From DASZTU01 sp035493835 (GTDB lineage: Bacteria; Pseudomonadota; Alphaproteobacteria; Rhizobiales; Devosiaceae), in the NCBI GenBank assembly GCA_035493835.1, contig DATJHO010000052.1:20888-84887 (forward strand): DNA of 64,000 nucleotides. Reading direction: 5' to 3'. Positions 32,766-41,849 of the stretch are shown piece by piece. The position numbers were made by a program, and so were the translations under genes. The notes below the pieces were generated by a model. That model saw only the letters and a list, made by a program, of their open reading frames with translations, did not search any database and had not been told where the DNA came from. Position 1 is the stretch's first letter, and each line of letters starts with the position of its first letter.

Positions 32766-32766
32766 G

Positions 32767-33852
32767 CTACCGCAGCTTCAGCGAGCTCAGCCCGATCAGC
32801 GCCAGCACGAAGGCGATGATCCAGAAGCGGATCACGACCTGGCTCTCGGTCCAACCGATGTGCTCGAAATGGTGGTGGATCGGCGCCATGCGGAAAACCC
32901 GCTTGCCGGTCAGCCGGAACGAGGTGACCTGCACGATCACCGACACGGTTTCCAGCAGGAACAGCCCGCCGATGATGGCCAGCACGATTTCGTGCTTGGT
33001 CGCCACCGCGATCGAGCCGAGCGCACCGCCCAAAGCGAGCGACCCCGTATCGCCCATGAAGATCTGGGCCGGTGGGGCGTTGAACCAGAGAAAACCGAGG
33101 CCGGCGCCGATCAGCGCCCCGCAGAGCACGGAGAGCTCGCCGGTCCCCGGCACGAAATCCACCAGCAGGTAATCGGCAAAATTCTGGTTGCCCACGAGAT
33201 AGGCAATCAGCCCGAACGAGCCCGCCGCGATCATCACCGGCACGATGGCGAGGCCGTCGAGCCCGTCGGTCAGGTTCACGGAATTGCCCGCCGCGACAAC
33301 AACGAACCCGCCGATGAGAAAGAAGAAGATGCCGAAATTGAGCGCCAGCCCTTTGACGAAGGGGAAGAGCAGCGAATGCGAGTAGTGCGTGCCATCCATC
33401 ATCGACATCAGATAGGCCGCGATCGCCGCGATGATGAACTCAAGGAGCAAGCGCTGGCGGCCGCCAAACCCCTTGTGCGACATGCGCGTGACCTTGAGAT
33501 AGTCATCGTAAAACCCGATTGCCCCGAAGGAAACGGTCACGCCCAAAACGATCCATAGGTAGCCGTTCGCGAGATTGCCCCACAGCAATGTCGAAACAAC
33601 GGTGCCGGAGAGGATCATCAGCCCGCCCATGGTGGGCGTGCCCTTCTTGGTCAGCAAGTGGCTCGCCGGACCGTCTTCACGGATGGGCTGGCCCTTGCCT
33701 TGCCGGATACGCAACCCGGCAATCATTCCCGGACCGAAGAGGAAGACAAAAAACAGCGCCGTTACAACGGCGCCGGCGGTTCTGAAAGTAATGTAGCGAA
33801 AGACATTAAAGGCGGTGAGCTCACCACCCAATTGGCCCAGAAAATAGAGCAT
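32767..33852 (-). CDS. mraY: Phospho-N-acetylmuramoyl-pentapeptide transferase
   Basis: MraY transfers phospho-MurNAc-pentapeptide to undecaprenyl phosphate, forming lipid I in the membrane. It has 361 residues and about ten helices. Conserved parts are KKGTPTMGGLMIL (about 69-81), GAIGFYDDYLKVTR with the Asp pair (about 110-123), NSVNLTDGLDGLAI (about 190-203), WFNAPPAQIFMGDTGSLALG (about 255-274) and MAPIHHHFEHIGWTESQVVI near the C-terminus. It is 36 bases after murF. The gene normally next in line, murD, is absent, and vapC converges on its 3' end. Secure. Confidence 0.97.
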   Translation of the reverse strand: MLYFLGQLGGELTAFNVFRYITFRTAGAVVTALFFVFLFGPGMIAGLRIRQGKGQPIREDGPASHLLTKKGTPTMGGLMILSGTVVSTLLWGNLANGYLWIVLGVTVSFGAIGFYDDYLKVTRMSHKGFGGRQRLLLEFIIAAIAAYLMSMMDGTHYSHSLLFPFVKGLALNFGIFFFLIGGFVVVAAGNSVNLTDGLDGLAIVPVMIAAGSFGLIAYLVGNQNFADYLLVDFVPGTGELSVLCGALIGAGLGFLWFNAPPAQIFMGDTGSLALGGALGSIAVATKHEIVLAIIGGLFLLETVSVIVQVTSFRLTGKRVFRMAPIHHHFEHIGWTESQVVIRFWIIAFVLALIGLSSLKLR

Positions 33853-33888
33853 GCCAGTACGTTTCCTCGTCTAGGCGGCAGCAGTCGC

Positions 33889-35283
33889 TTACTCGAACCT
33901 GTTGCGTATAGCCTGGACAAGACCCGACAGCCGAACGCCGTTCGATCCTTTGATCATGATTGCGTCGCCGTAATCAAGCTCGTCGAGCACGATTTGAGCG
34001 ATGTCGTCGGTCGTATGTGCGTGTCCTGCAACGGCGTTCGGGCCGAGGGTTTCGCCAAGCTCGCCCATATGGGGCCCGACGAGGAAGAGCCGGTCCGCGC
34101 CAGCCTCGAGCACGCTCTGCTTGAGGGCCCGATGCAGCGCCGGCGCCTGGGCCCCGAGTTCGAGCATATCACCGAGCACGAGGACCTTCTTGCCCCCCGG
34201 CGCGCGCTGCGTACCAAAAACGTCGAGCGCGGCGATCATCGAGGCGCCGTTGGCGTTGTAGCTCTCATCTATGAGGAGCAGCGGCCGTTCTGGAGCGCCG
34301 AGGCGAAGCGCCTGCCCCCTCCCCTCCGGCGCGCCGAAGGCATCAAGCGATTTCAGCGCCGCCGCCTGCTCGACCCCAAACAGTTCGCCGACAATCAAAG
34401 CCGCAACCGCGTTGGCGACCATGTGTCGGCCCTTGAGCCCAAGGGTCAAGACGATCGTCTCGCCGCCCCTGCGGATGTGCGCGACGGTTGCGGTCTCGGC
34501 GAACTCGACGGCCTCGATCCGCCAGTCGGCGCCTGGGGCATAGCCATAGGTGATGATTCGGCCGATGCCACGCGCACGCGCCTCTTCGAGCAGGACCGGC
34601 AGGTAGGAATGGTCGGCGTTCAGCACGGCCACTCCAGCCGGCTCAAGGCCATCAAATATCTCGGCCTTTGCCCTGGCGATCGCCTCGACGGAGGGAAAGA
34701 ATTCGAGATGCGCTGCCGCAACCGTGGTAATCACCGCTACATGCGGGCGGACGAGCTTGACCAGCGGAGTGATCTCGCCCGCATGGTTCATGCCGATCTC
34801 GAACACACCGAACGAAGCGCTTTTTGGCATGCGGGCCAGGGTCAGCGGCACGCCCCAGTGATTGTTAAAACTCTTGACGGAGGCGTGCGTTTCGCCGGCC
34901 TGGGCCAGCACGGCCCGGATCGCCTCCTTGGTGGTGGTCTTGCCGGCACTGCCGGTTACCGCGACGATCCGGGCATCGCTCCGCGCTCGCGCGGCCCCGG
35001 CGAGATCGACCAGACCCTGGAGCGCGTCCGGCACGACGATCAGGCGTTCGCCCAGTCCCGTCGCCTTCTCCTGGCTGACCAGTGCTGCCACGGCGCCGTT
35101 TTCCAGGGCCTTCCCGACGAAGTCATGCCCGTCAAACCGGTCGCCCTTGATGGCGACGAACAGGCCTTCAGGCGCGATCTCACGCGAATCGATGGAGATG
35201 CTGCAGACCTCGTCTCCGGTCAGCCCCTCGGCCCGGCCGCCGGTTGCCGCAATGATCTCGCCGACCGTGTAGAGACGTGCCAT
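33889..35283 (-). CDS. murF: UDP-MurNAc-tripeptide--D-alanyl-D-alanine ligase
   Basis: MurF adds the D-Ala-D-Ala dipeptide made by Ddl to the UDP-MurNAc tripeptide. It has 464 residues. The N-domain contains ISIDSREIAPEGLFVAIKGD (28-47) and RFDGHDFVGKAL; the ATP loop is VTGSAGKTTTKEAI (about 109-122), then FNNHWGVPLTLARM (about 139-152) and GIGHAGEI-like FEIGMNHAGEI. The C-domain has LLIDESYNANGASMIAALDV. It lies 58 bases after murE and 36 before mraY. Secure. Confidence 0.96.
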   Translation of the reverse strand: MARLYTVGEIIAATGGRAEGLTGDEVCSISIDSREIAPEGLFVAIKGDRFDGHDFVGKALENGAVAALVSQEKATGLGERLIVVPDALQGLVDLAGAARARSDARIVAVTGSAGKTTTKEAIRAVLAQAGETHASVKSFNNHWGVPLTLARMPKSASFGVFEIGMNHAGEITPLVKLVRPHVAVITTVAAAHLEFFPSVEAIARAKAEIFDGLEPAGVAVLNADHSYLPVLLEEARARGIGRIITYGYAPGADWRIEAVEFAETATVAHIRRGGETIVLTLGLKGRHMVANAVAALIVGELFGVEQAAALKSLDAFGAPEGRGQALRLGAPERPLLLIDESYNANGASMIAALDVFGTQRAPGGKKVLVLGDMLELGAQAPALHRALKQSVLEAGADRLFLVGPHMGELGETLGPNAVAGHAHTTDDIAQIVLDELDYGDAIMIKGSNGVRLSGLVQAIRNRFE

Positions 35284-35341
35284 CGCTTACCCTTCAACGT
35301 TTCCGGCAAATCGGCGCGGGCTCTGCAGCGGGAGCCGCAAA

Positions 35342-36844
35342 CTATCGCCGGATCGCCTCGGCAACCACCTCATGATCCGAGAAGTGGTGCCTGGTCGTGC
35401 CGACGATCTGATAATCTTCGTGGCCCTTTCCGGCGATCAAAACAACGTCGCGTGACCCCATTGTGGCGATGGCACTATCGATCGCGCGCTTGCGGTCGCC
35501 GATTTCTTCCGCGCTCGCTGCCGCTGCCAGGATTTCCGCGCGGATTGAGGCAGCATCCTCGGTGCGCGGATTGTCGTCCGTGACGATCACCCGGTCGGCG
35601 AGTTCCTGCGCAATGGCGCCCATTTCCGGGCGCTTGCCCTTGTCGCGGTCGCCACCGCAGCCAAAAACCACCGTCAGCTTGCCCTTGGCATAGGGGCGCA
35701 AGGCTTCGAGCGCATTCTTCAGGGCGTCCGGCGTGTGGGCGTAGTCGATGAAGACCGCGCTCTCGTCGCGCTGCGCCACCAGTTCGAGCCGGCCGCGCGC
35801 GCCCTTCAGGGTTTCTAGCCTCCGGAGCGCAACTTCCTTGGGTGCGCCGGTCGCCGCGGCAAGGCCAAGGGCCACCAGAGCATTACTCGCCTGGAAGGCC
35901 CCGGTCAGCGGCAGGTAGAAATCGGCGGGCTCGCCCACCATTCGCCCGCGCACCCGCTGGCCGAACCCCTCATTGACGATTTCCTTGACCTCGTAGAACG
36001 CCCCTTCACTACCGACGGTCAGCAGGGTCAGCCCGCGGTCGAGCGCCGCGAACATGAACGGCATCGCTTCCGGATCGTCGATGTTGATGACCGCCGCACC
36101 GCCCTCGGCCGAAAGCTCGCGGAACAGGCGCAGCTTGGCCTCTGCATAGGCTTCCATGCTGAGGTGATAATCGAGGTGATCGCGCGTCAGATTGGTGAAA
36201 CCGACGGCCTGGAAGCGGAGGCCGTCAAGCCGCCGCTGCTCGAGCCCATGGCTGGAAGCTTCGAGCGCCACGTGGTCGATGCCTTCGGCCTTGAGAGCGC
36301 CGAGGTCGCGATGAAGCGTCAGCGCATCCGGCGTCGTCAGCGAACCCGGCTTCAGACCGTGCAGGGTCTCGATGCCCAGCGTTCCAAGGCTTGCCGCATC
36401 GAACCCGCTGGCCTCCCAGATCTGCCGCACGAAGGCGGCGACCGAGGTCTTGCCATTAGTGCCAGTTACTGCCACCGAGCAGGCCGGCTGCGGCGTGAAC
36501 CGGCGCGCGGCGGCGTGCGCATAAGCGGCCTGCACATCGCTCACCACGATGACCGGCACGCCGGGATTGGCATCCAGCTCGCGATCAGTCACGACGGCCG
36601 CTGCCCCGCGCGCCACCGCATCGGCGGCAAAGCCGTTGCCATGCGTCTTGCTGCCTGGCAGGGCAAAAAACGCGTCGCCCGCCTCAATGGCGCGGCTATC
36701 GGCATTGATGCCGCTTATGCGCAGTTCAGCGTCGGGCCCGGCAGCGCTCGCCCCGTCCAGCAGCGCTCCAAGTGAGAACCACAAATTGGTCTCCCCCTCT
36801 ACAAGGCTCGTCATCCCGTCACGGCTCTTTAGTGCTTCGGACAT
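35342..36844 (-). CDS. murE: UDP-MurNAc-L-Ala-D-Glu:meso-diaminopimelate ligase
   Basis: MurE adds the third residue of the stem peptide. It has 500 residues. INADSRAIEAGDAFFALPG (46-64) is the uridine-binding region, TGTNGKTS (127-134) the ATP loop, and ASSHGLEQRRLDGL the central motif. The sequence TDDNPRTEDAASI carries DNPR, the motif that selects meso-diaminopimelate over lysine, so the wall is DAP-type. The ATG at 36844 is used; a start ten codons later (MTSLVEGE) is possible. It is 55 bases after ftsI in the same operon. Secure. Confidence 0.96.
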   Translation of the reverse strand: MSEALKSRDGMTSLVEGETNLWFSLGALLDGASAAGPDAELRISGINADSRAIEAGDAFFALPGSKTHGNGFAADAVARGAAAVVTDRELDANPGVPVIVVSDVQAAYAHAAARRFTPQPACSVAVTGTNGKTSVAAFVRQIWEASGFDAASLGTLGIETLHGLKPGSLTTPDALTLHRDLGALKAEGIDHVALEASSHGLEQRRLDGLRFQAVGFTNLTRDHLDYHLSMEAYAEAKLRLFRELSAEGGAAVINIDDPEAMPFMFAALDRGLTLLTVGSEGAFYEVKEIVNEGFGQRVRGRMVGEPADFYLPLTGAFQASNALVALGLAAATGAPKEVALRRLETLKGARGRLELVAQRDESAVFIDYAHTPDALKNALEALRPYAKGKLTVVFGCGGDRDKGKRPEMGAIAQELADRVIVTDDNPRTEDAASIRAEILAAAASAEEIGDRKRAIDSAIATMGSRDVVLIAGKGHEDYQIVGTTRHHFSDHEVVAEAIRR

Positions 36845-36899
36845 CGAAACGCCATCTGCTCCATCTGCGGGTCACGCCCGCTTGTTCGTCGTGCCCGCT

Positions 36900-38627
36900 T
36901 TAGCGGATCGACACCGGCACCATCTGATCATCGAGGGCCTGGTCGAAGTTGGGAGCAACGCCCAGCATCGGCGCCACGCCTGCCACGATCCTGCCCGTAA
37001 TTTCGCCGGCGTTCCAGCCCGCCGTATCGCCCGTGGTCGCGCTTTCGCGGTGCGGCTCGTCAATGATCACGACCATCGCGTATTTTGGTGCATCCATTGG
37101 AAACGCCGAAGCGAAAACGTTGAAGTTTTTGCTCCGGGAATAGCGGCCATTCTCAACCTTTTCGGCCGTGCCCGTCTTGCCGCCAACCCGATAGCCTTCC
37201 GCTAAGCGGTTCATTACCGAACCCGAGCCTTCGATGCCATTGAGGCGCATCAGTTCGCGGATCTCGAGGCTGGTCTTAGGCGAAATGAAGCGCTTGGCGA
37301 GTTGGGCGACCTCTTGGGGCGTGCGCTTATAGACCGTGGGCGGCTCATAGACGCCGTTATTGACGAACGCGGCCATTGCCGCCGCCATGTGCAGCGGGGT
37401 GATGGAAATGCCGTGGCCAAAGGAGGCCGTCGCAGCCGTGACGTCCGAGAGGGTTTTTGGAATATAGGAAGTTGTCTTTTCCGGCAGTTCGATCGGCAGT
37501 GGCGAATCGAAGCCAACCTTGGTCATGAAGCCGCGGAAATTGTCCTTGCCCCAGGTCTGCTCGATGTGGATGGCGCCGACGTTGGACGAGTATTTGTAGA
37601 CCTCCGGCAGGCTCAGCATGCGGTGCTGGCCGTGGAAATCGGTGATGGTGAAGCGGCCGAAGCGGACGCCGAAGCGGGCGTCGAATTGATCGGTCATCTT
37701 GATCGCGCCGGCATCGAGCGCGCCCGCGATCGTCACGGTCTTGAAGGTCGAGCCCAGCTCATATTTGCCGGCGGTGATGCGGTTGAAACGCATCGCCTTC
37801 TCGCCATTGTAGGGGGCGATCATCGAAGAGGGATCGTTGGGGTCGAAATCCGGCAAGGACACCAGCCCGAGCACCTCGCCGGTCTTGACGTCAATCATCA
37901 CGCCAGCATCGGCCTTGGCCTGGTAGCGGGTCAGCGCATCGAGCAGCACCTGCCGCATCACGTGCTGCACGCGCATATCGATGCTGAGCTGCACCGGCTT
38001 GAGGTTTCCCCCGTTGGCGATGCCGACCGACTGCAATTGGGCAAGGCCCTGACTGTCGATATATTGCTCGATGCCGCCAATGCCCTGGTTGTCGACGTTG
38101 ACCGAACCGAGAATATGCGAGGCTTCCGGCCCGCCGGGATAGAACCGCTTGCTTTCGGTGAGGAAATCGAGGCCCGGGATGCCGAGCTGATAGATCTTGT
38201 CTTCGAGCGCGGGCGTCAGATCACGCTTGATCCACACGAAACCCTTTTCGCCCGAGAGCTTGTTCCTGAGCCAGGCGGGATCGAGATCGGGGAGGACGGT
38301 GCGCAGCTTTTCGACCGCATCGTCCACGTCGATGATCCGCCGCGGCTCGGCATAGAGCGAGGGCACGCGGATATCGACGGCCATTTCGAGACCGTTCCTG
38401 TCGAGAATGGCAGGCCGGGAAGCGGAAATCGCCTCGCGCGTGCGCCCCTCGATGGTGGTGTCCTGCACGACCATGCCGAGCTGCACCAGGCGTCCGCAAA
38501 CGATCAGGAACAGCGTCACCAGCCCGATGATCACCCAGCGGATGCGGGTCCTGGTGAGATCGCCCCGGAACTTCTTTGCTCCGGTGAGCGAAATCGGCGC
38601 GGCATCGCCGCCCGTCATGATCGCCAT
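36900..38627 (-). CDS. ftsI: Septal transpeptidase FtsI (PBP3)
   Basis: FtsI cross-links septal peptidoglycan in the periplasm as the partner of FtsW. It has 575 residues. The N-terminal membrane helix is at about 30-48 (RWVIIGLVTLFLIVCGRLVQ). The class B dimerisation region follows, with GLEMAVDIRVPSLYAEPRRI. The transpeptidase has the catalytic S293 in STFK (293-296), SSN at 347-349 and KTG at 484-486. The start ATG lies three bases after the ftsL stop. All catalytic motifs are intact. Secure. Confidence 0.97.
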   Translation of the reverse strand: MAIMTGGDAAPISLTGAKKFRGDLTRTRIRWVIIGLVTLFLIVCGRLVQLGMVVQDTTIEGRTREAISASRPAILDRNGLEMAVDIRVPSLYAEPRRIIDVDDAVEKLRTVLPDLDPAWLRNKLSGEKGFVWIKRDLTPALEDKIYQLGIPGLDFLTESKRFYPGGPEASHILGSVNVDNQGIGGIEQYIDSQGLAQLQSVGIANGGNLKPVQLSIDMRVQHVMRQVLLDALTRYQAKADAGVMIDVKTGEVLGLVSLPDFDPNDPSSMIAPYNGEKAMRFNRITAGKYELGSTFKTVTIAGALDAGAIKMTDQFDARFGVRFGRFTITDFHGQHRMLSLPEVYKYSSNVGAIHIEQTWGKDNFRGFMTKVGFDSPLPIELPEKTTSYIPKTLSDVTAATASFGHGISITPLHMAAAMAAFVNNGVYEPPTVYKRTPQEVAQLAKRFISPKTSLEIRELMRLNGIEGSGSVMNRLAEGYRVGGKTGTAEKVENGRYSRSKNFNVFASAFPMDAPKYAMVVIIDEPHRESATTGDTAGWNAGEITGRIVAGVAPMLGVAPNFDQALDDQMVPVSIR

Positions 38628-38630
38628 GGC

Positions 38631-39005
38631 TTACTGCCCCCCGATCGGTTTGTCGGCCGGATCGACACCGGCTTGCAGCGAGCTGAACAGCGCCGTCATC
38701 GCCGCGGTATCGGGCTGCACCGGACGCATCGGCAATTCGGAAAGCGAGCCGAACTGCGTCTGCTTGATCGGCTGCAGGTTGAGCTGGGCAATGTGCCGGT
38801 CGATGATCGGCTGGATGTAGGAGGGCTGGTTTAGATAGGACCAGTCGGCCTCGAGCAGCGATAACTGGCCCTTCTGCTGCTCGATATGCCGCTCGAGCGC
38901 CTGCTTGTTCTTGGCCACTTCCTCGACCGAGTATTTGAGACCGTAGACGGCAACGAAGGCTATGCTGCTGGTGATCAGCAGCAGGATGTTGAGCTTCCGG
39001 ATCAA
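38631..39005 (-). CDS. ftsL: Cell division protein FtsL
   Basis: FtsL is a small bitopic protein that forms a complex with FtsB and FtsQ and activates FtsWI. The 124-residue product has a membrane helix at residues 5-23 (LNILLLITSSIAFVAVYGLK), then a coiled coil (VEEVAKNKQALERHIEQQKG; LSLLEADWSYLNQPSYI), and a flexible tail. Conservation of FtsL is low, so the call rests on topology, size and position: it overlaps the rsmH stop by four bases and precedes ftsI by three. High confidence given the context. Confidence 0.92.
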   Translation of the reverse strand: MIRKLNILLLITSSIAFVAVYGLKYSVEEVAKNKQALERHIEQQKGQLSLLEADWSYLNQPSYIQPIIDRHIAQLNLQPIKQTQFGSLSELPMRPVQPDTAAMTALFSSLQAGVDPADKPIGGQ

Positions 39006-40000
39006 GTCGCTCCTCCGATCTGCGGCACGCCAAGGCCAGCCGTGCCCACGGGCCGAGCGGGCGCCGCGGTTCGCAAGGCGCTGCGCAGGGTCGCGGAGCG
39101 GGCCCGCGCGTTGCGGGCGAGTTCGTCCGCCCCGGCCTTGCGCGCCTTGGCGATGTGCGCCCAGCGAGAGTCTTCCACGCGCCGTTCCGGGAGGTGGCGG
39201 GACTGCGTCGGGGCCGATTTTTCGGGCTCGAAGAAGCGCTTGACGATCCTGTCCTCGAGCGAATGGAAGGTGACCACGGCGAGCCGCCCGCCTTCCGGCA
39301 GCAGCCGCTCGGCCGCGAACAGGCCTTCGACCAGCTGGCCGAACTCATCGTTGACGGCGATGCGCAAGGCCTGGAAGCTCCGGGTCGCCGGGTGGGCGTC
39401 TCCCGGCTTGCGGCCGATGGCCTTTTCGATCAGGCGCGCCAGTTCGCCAGTGGTCGCGATCGGCTTTTCGGCACGGGCGGCGGCGATGGTCTTGGCGATG
39501 CGACGGGACTTCCGCTCCTCGCCATAAGCATAGAGGAGGTTCGCAAGATCGGCCTCGGCAAGCCCGTTCACCAGATCGGCCGCGCTCTCGCCCTCGCCGG
39601 CCATGCGCATATCGAGCGGCCCTTCGCGCATGAAGGAAAAGCCCCGCTCGGCTTCATCGAGCTGCATGGAAGAGACGCCGATATCGAGGACAACCCCGTC
39701 CACCGGCTCGCCGCTTGCCAAGAGTTCGAGTTCGGCAAATACGCCTGGCACGAAGGTGAAGCGATCCGGATAGGCCTCGGTCAGGCTCGCGGCGAAAGGC
39801 GCGACACTGGGATCGCGGTCGATGGCGACAATGCTCGCCCCCGCTTCGAGCAAGGCGCGGGAATAGCCGCCGGCCCCGAAGGTGCCGTCGACGATCCGCG
39901 CGCCGGCGAGCGGCGACAACGCCTCCAGCACCTCGGCCAGCAATACCGGGGCATGCGGCCCGGCCGCTCCCGAGCTTTCGGGCCTACGAGGCTGACGCAT
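39002..40000 (-). CDS. rsmH: 16S rRNA m4C1402 methyltransferase
   Basis: RsmH (formerly MraW) methylates C1402 of 16S rRNA with SAM. It has 332 residues. HAPVLLAEVLEALSPLAGAR (16-35), the SAM loop IVDGTFGAGGYSRALLEAGA (36-55), DRDPSV, DIGVSSMQLDEAERGFSF and LDMRM (family motif), ATRSFQALRIAVNDEF and LAVVTFHSLEDRIVKRFF are all present. It is the first gene of the leftward cluster; mraZ, usual before it, is absent. The ATG at 40000 follows CGTAAGAG, a modest ribosome site. Confidence 0.96.
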   Translation of the reverse strand: MRQPRRPESSGAAGPHAPVLLAEVLEALSPLAGARIVDGTFGAGGYSRALLEAGASIVAIDRDPSVAPFAASLTEAYPDRFTFVPGVFAELELLASGEPVDGVVLDIGVSSMQLDEAERGFSFMREGPLDMRMAGEGESAADLVNGLAEADLANLLYAYGEERKSRRIAKTIAAARAEKPIATTGELARLIEKAIGRKPGDAHPATRSFQALRIAVNDEFGQLVEGLFAAERLLPEGGRLAVVTFHSLEDRIVKRFFEPEKSAPTQSRHLPERRVEDSRWAHIAKARKAGADELARNARARSATLRSALRTAAPARPVGTAGLGVPQIGGAT

Positions 40001-40399
40001 CTCTTACGCGCAACTCCACTTCGGCCACCGGACCGAGACGCACCGCCCGCACAGAGCGGGCATTGGCGCACTTTGACCAAGGGAGTTTAAGATTCTGTTG
40101 CCCATAAGGGCAGCACTGGTATCTGACCGGACAAAAGTGCCAACGGGGATCTGACTCCCGATGGGTTCGCCATGCGTTGCACGGAGTGCCAATAACACAG
40201 CATCATTCCGGCGAAGGCGGGAATCCCTGTCAGATACCTTCTACTTAGGCCGATAACGGAGATCCCTGCCTTCGCCGGGATGACGCAGGGATGAAGGCGC
40301 TCGGCAAACACCTTGGAGGCGACAAAGAACGCGCCCTCATTATTGTTCAGCGGAGCTGGTTAGCTCGCGTCCATGCAGCGGACCACAGCGCCAAAAGTG
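40001..40399. other. Intergenic region before rsmH, holding a family-A repeat pair
   Basis: This 399-base gap between rsmH and rnpB contains no convincing gene and no mraZ remnant. Two family-A units face each other: 40200-40230 (CATCATTCCGGCGAAGGCGG then GAATCCCTG) and 40261-40288 (GATCCCTGCCTTCGCCGGGA then TGACGCAG). A second inverted repeat, GGTATCTGACC at about 40118 against TCAGATACC at about 40231, flanks them. The promoter of the rsmH-led operon should lie in 40001-40110, but no clear -35/-10 pair stands out. Confidence 0.6.
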
Positions 40400-40818
40400 C
40401 CAGTTGACCTGTAAGCCGGGTTCTGTAGGGCCGACCAGCCTGCCGGCACGAGGCCGACATGCTGCTCGACGTGGTGGCCATTCATCTGCGACGCCTGTTG
40501 CCAGCCGCCTCATGCAACCAACCCGGGTAGCTGGCCTCGAAAACCGGCCGGCTTACGCCGCGCTACCCCTATTTGGTCTTGCTCCCGGTGGGGTTTGCCG
40601 TGCCGTCCCCGTTGCCGGGGCCGCGGTGCGCTCTTGCCGCACCCTTTCACCCTTGCCTGCCAGATCTACCGAAATAGACCGGGCAGGCGGTTTGCTTTCT
40701 GTGGCACTTTCCCTGGGGTCGCCCCCGCCGGCCGTTAGCCGGCACCGTATTTCGATGGAGCCCGGACTTTCCTCCCCGCAAGGGTTACCCCAAGCGGAGC
40801 GGCCACCCGGTCAACTGG
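40400..40818 (-). ncRNA. rnpB: RNase P RNA (bacterial type A)
   Basis: This is the catalytic RNA that trims the 5' end of tRNA precursors. On the - strand it begins CCAGTTGACCGGGTGGCCGC and ends at GGTCAACTGG, the two ends pairing as helix P1 (10 bases). The 5' conserved region GAGGAAAGTCCGGGCTCCAT (CRI), the P4 region and the 3' conserved ACAGAACCCGGCTTACAGG are present. The length of about 419 bases is normal. A promoter with the right spacing lies directly upstream. Conserved elements make this certain; ends are accurate to a few bases. Confidence 0.96.
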
Positions 40819-40825
40819 CATGCGG

Positions 40826-40854
40826 ATGTAGTGAGCGCGTGGGCCCCGCGTCAA
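40826..40854 (-). promoter_or_regulatory. Promoter of rnpB
   Basis: On the - strand CTTGACG (TTGACG at 40854-40849) and CTACAT (40831-40826) are 17 bases apart, close to the CTTGAC-N17-CTATAT form known from Hyphomicrobiales. The predicted start near 40819 agrees with the P1 end of rnpB. The -35 box overlaps the stop codon of the djlA-like gene. Confidence 0.7.
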
Positions 40855-41570
40855 GCGTTCTCGGCGCGGGCAAGCATCCTCGGCCGCACGATCTGGGCGT
40901 AGGCATGGTTGATCGCCGCCATGCGCGCGGTCGCGACCGCAATCAGTTCCTCGGGCACGCCCCGGGCGATCAGCCGGTCGGGGTGGTGCTCGGCGACCAG
41001 CCTGCGATAGACGCGCCGCACCTCGTCCGTGCTCGCCCCCGGCATCAGGCCAAGTACCACGTAAGGATCGGCGCCGTCATCGAGGTAGATGTGCTGGGCG
41101 GCGATCTGCTCGAAGCGCGCCTCGTCGAAGCCGAAAATATCGCTCACCCGCCTGAGATAGTCGAACTCGGCCTGGTGGAGCATGCCGTCGGCGGTAGCGA
41201 TGTAAAACAGCCCGTCGAGCACATGCTCCAGGGTTTCAGGCGTATCAAAGAAGAAGCGCGCGATCTTTTTTGCATAGGCCTCGTAGCCGGCCACATCCTG
41301 CTGCGCCAAGGCGAACAGCTTGTCGACCTGGGTCTCCACGCCCTCCGGAATGACCACCGTCTTCTTGAAGGCCCGGATCTCGGACGCCGTCACCGCGCCA
41401 TCCGAAACTGCCATCTTGGCGGATAAGGCAATGAGCGCCAGGGTGAACGCCGCATCACGGCCACCTGGCAGCCAGGTATCCGGATCGAGGGCGTTGGCAA
41501 GCGATCCCGCAACGCCTGTGCGTTGCGAAAACGAGCCCACTGCCTCGCCAATACGATGCCAGATCGACAC
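40851..41570 (-). CDS. djlA: DjlA-type co-chaperone (TerB-like plus J domain)
   Basis: This 239-residue protein starts at a GTG at 41570 after GGAGAGGA. Residues about 35-155 form a TerB-like helical domain with LALIALSAKMAVSDGAVTAS and YIATADGMLHQAEFDYLRRV, each carrying the metal-binding D-G pattern. Residues 168 to the end form a J domain: DPYVVLGLMPGASTDEVRRV followed by YRRLVAEHHPDRL, with HPD at 196-198, which stimulates DnaK. E. coli DjlA has a membrane helix at its N-terminus; here I see none, so it may be cytosolic. It lies just upstream of rnpB. The 279-base gap upstream shows nothing clear. Confidence 0.85.
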   Translation of the reverse strand: MSIWHRIGEAVGSFSQRTGVAGSLANALDPDTWLPGGRDAAFTLALIALSAKMAVSDGAVTASEIRAFKKTVVIPEGVETQVDKLFALAQQDVAGYEAYAKKIARFFFDTPETLEHVLDGLFYIATADGMLHQAEFDYLRRVSDIFGFDEARFEQIAAQHIYLDDGADPYVVLGLMPGASTDEVRRVYRRLVAEHHPDRLIARGVPEELIAVATARMAAINHAYAQIVRPRMLARAENA

Positions 41571-41849
41571 AATCCTCTCCGCGCCTTCGGCAGCATGCCG
41601 ACCAAACGGGAAACACAGAATTCTCAGATGCAGAACGTCTTGCACGGATAAACCGCCTTTGCGAGCCCCGCTATATCGGGCGACAACCACCCTATGGGGG
41701 CAAACATGCCCGGAGCCTTACTGGCTCCTGAAAAATTGGTTAGTCAGCCCCCAATCTTGCTGCCGGATTGTTCATCCAACCAACAACAATTGGGGGGCCA
41801 TGGCCCGCGCCATGACCCTGATGCCCATCACCTGTTAGGGATGCCTGAG

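Noticed and set aside
33658..35583. Long + strand open frame (641 codons) opposite murF and mraY
   Set aside because: Antisense to two essential genes with intact motifs; no recognisable domain.
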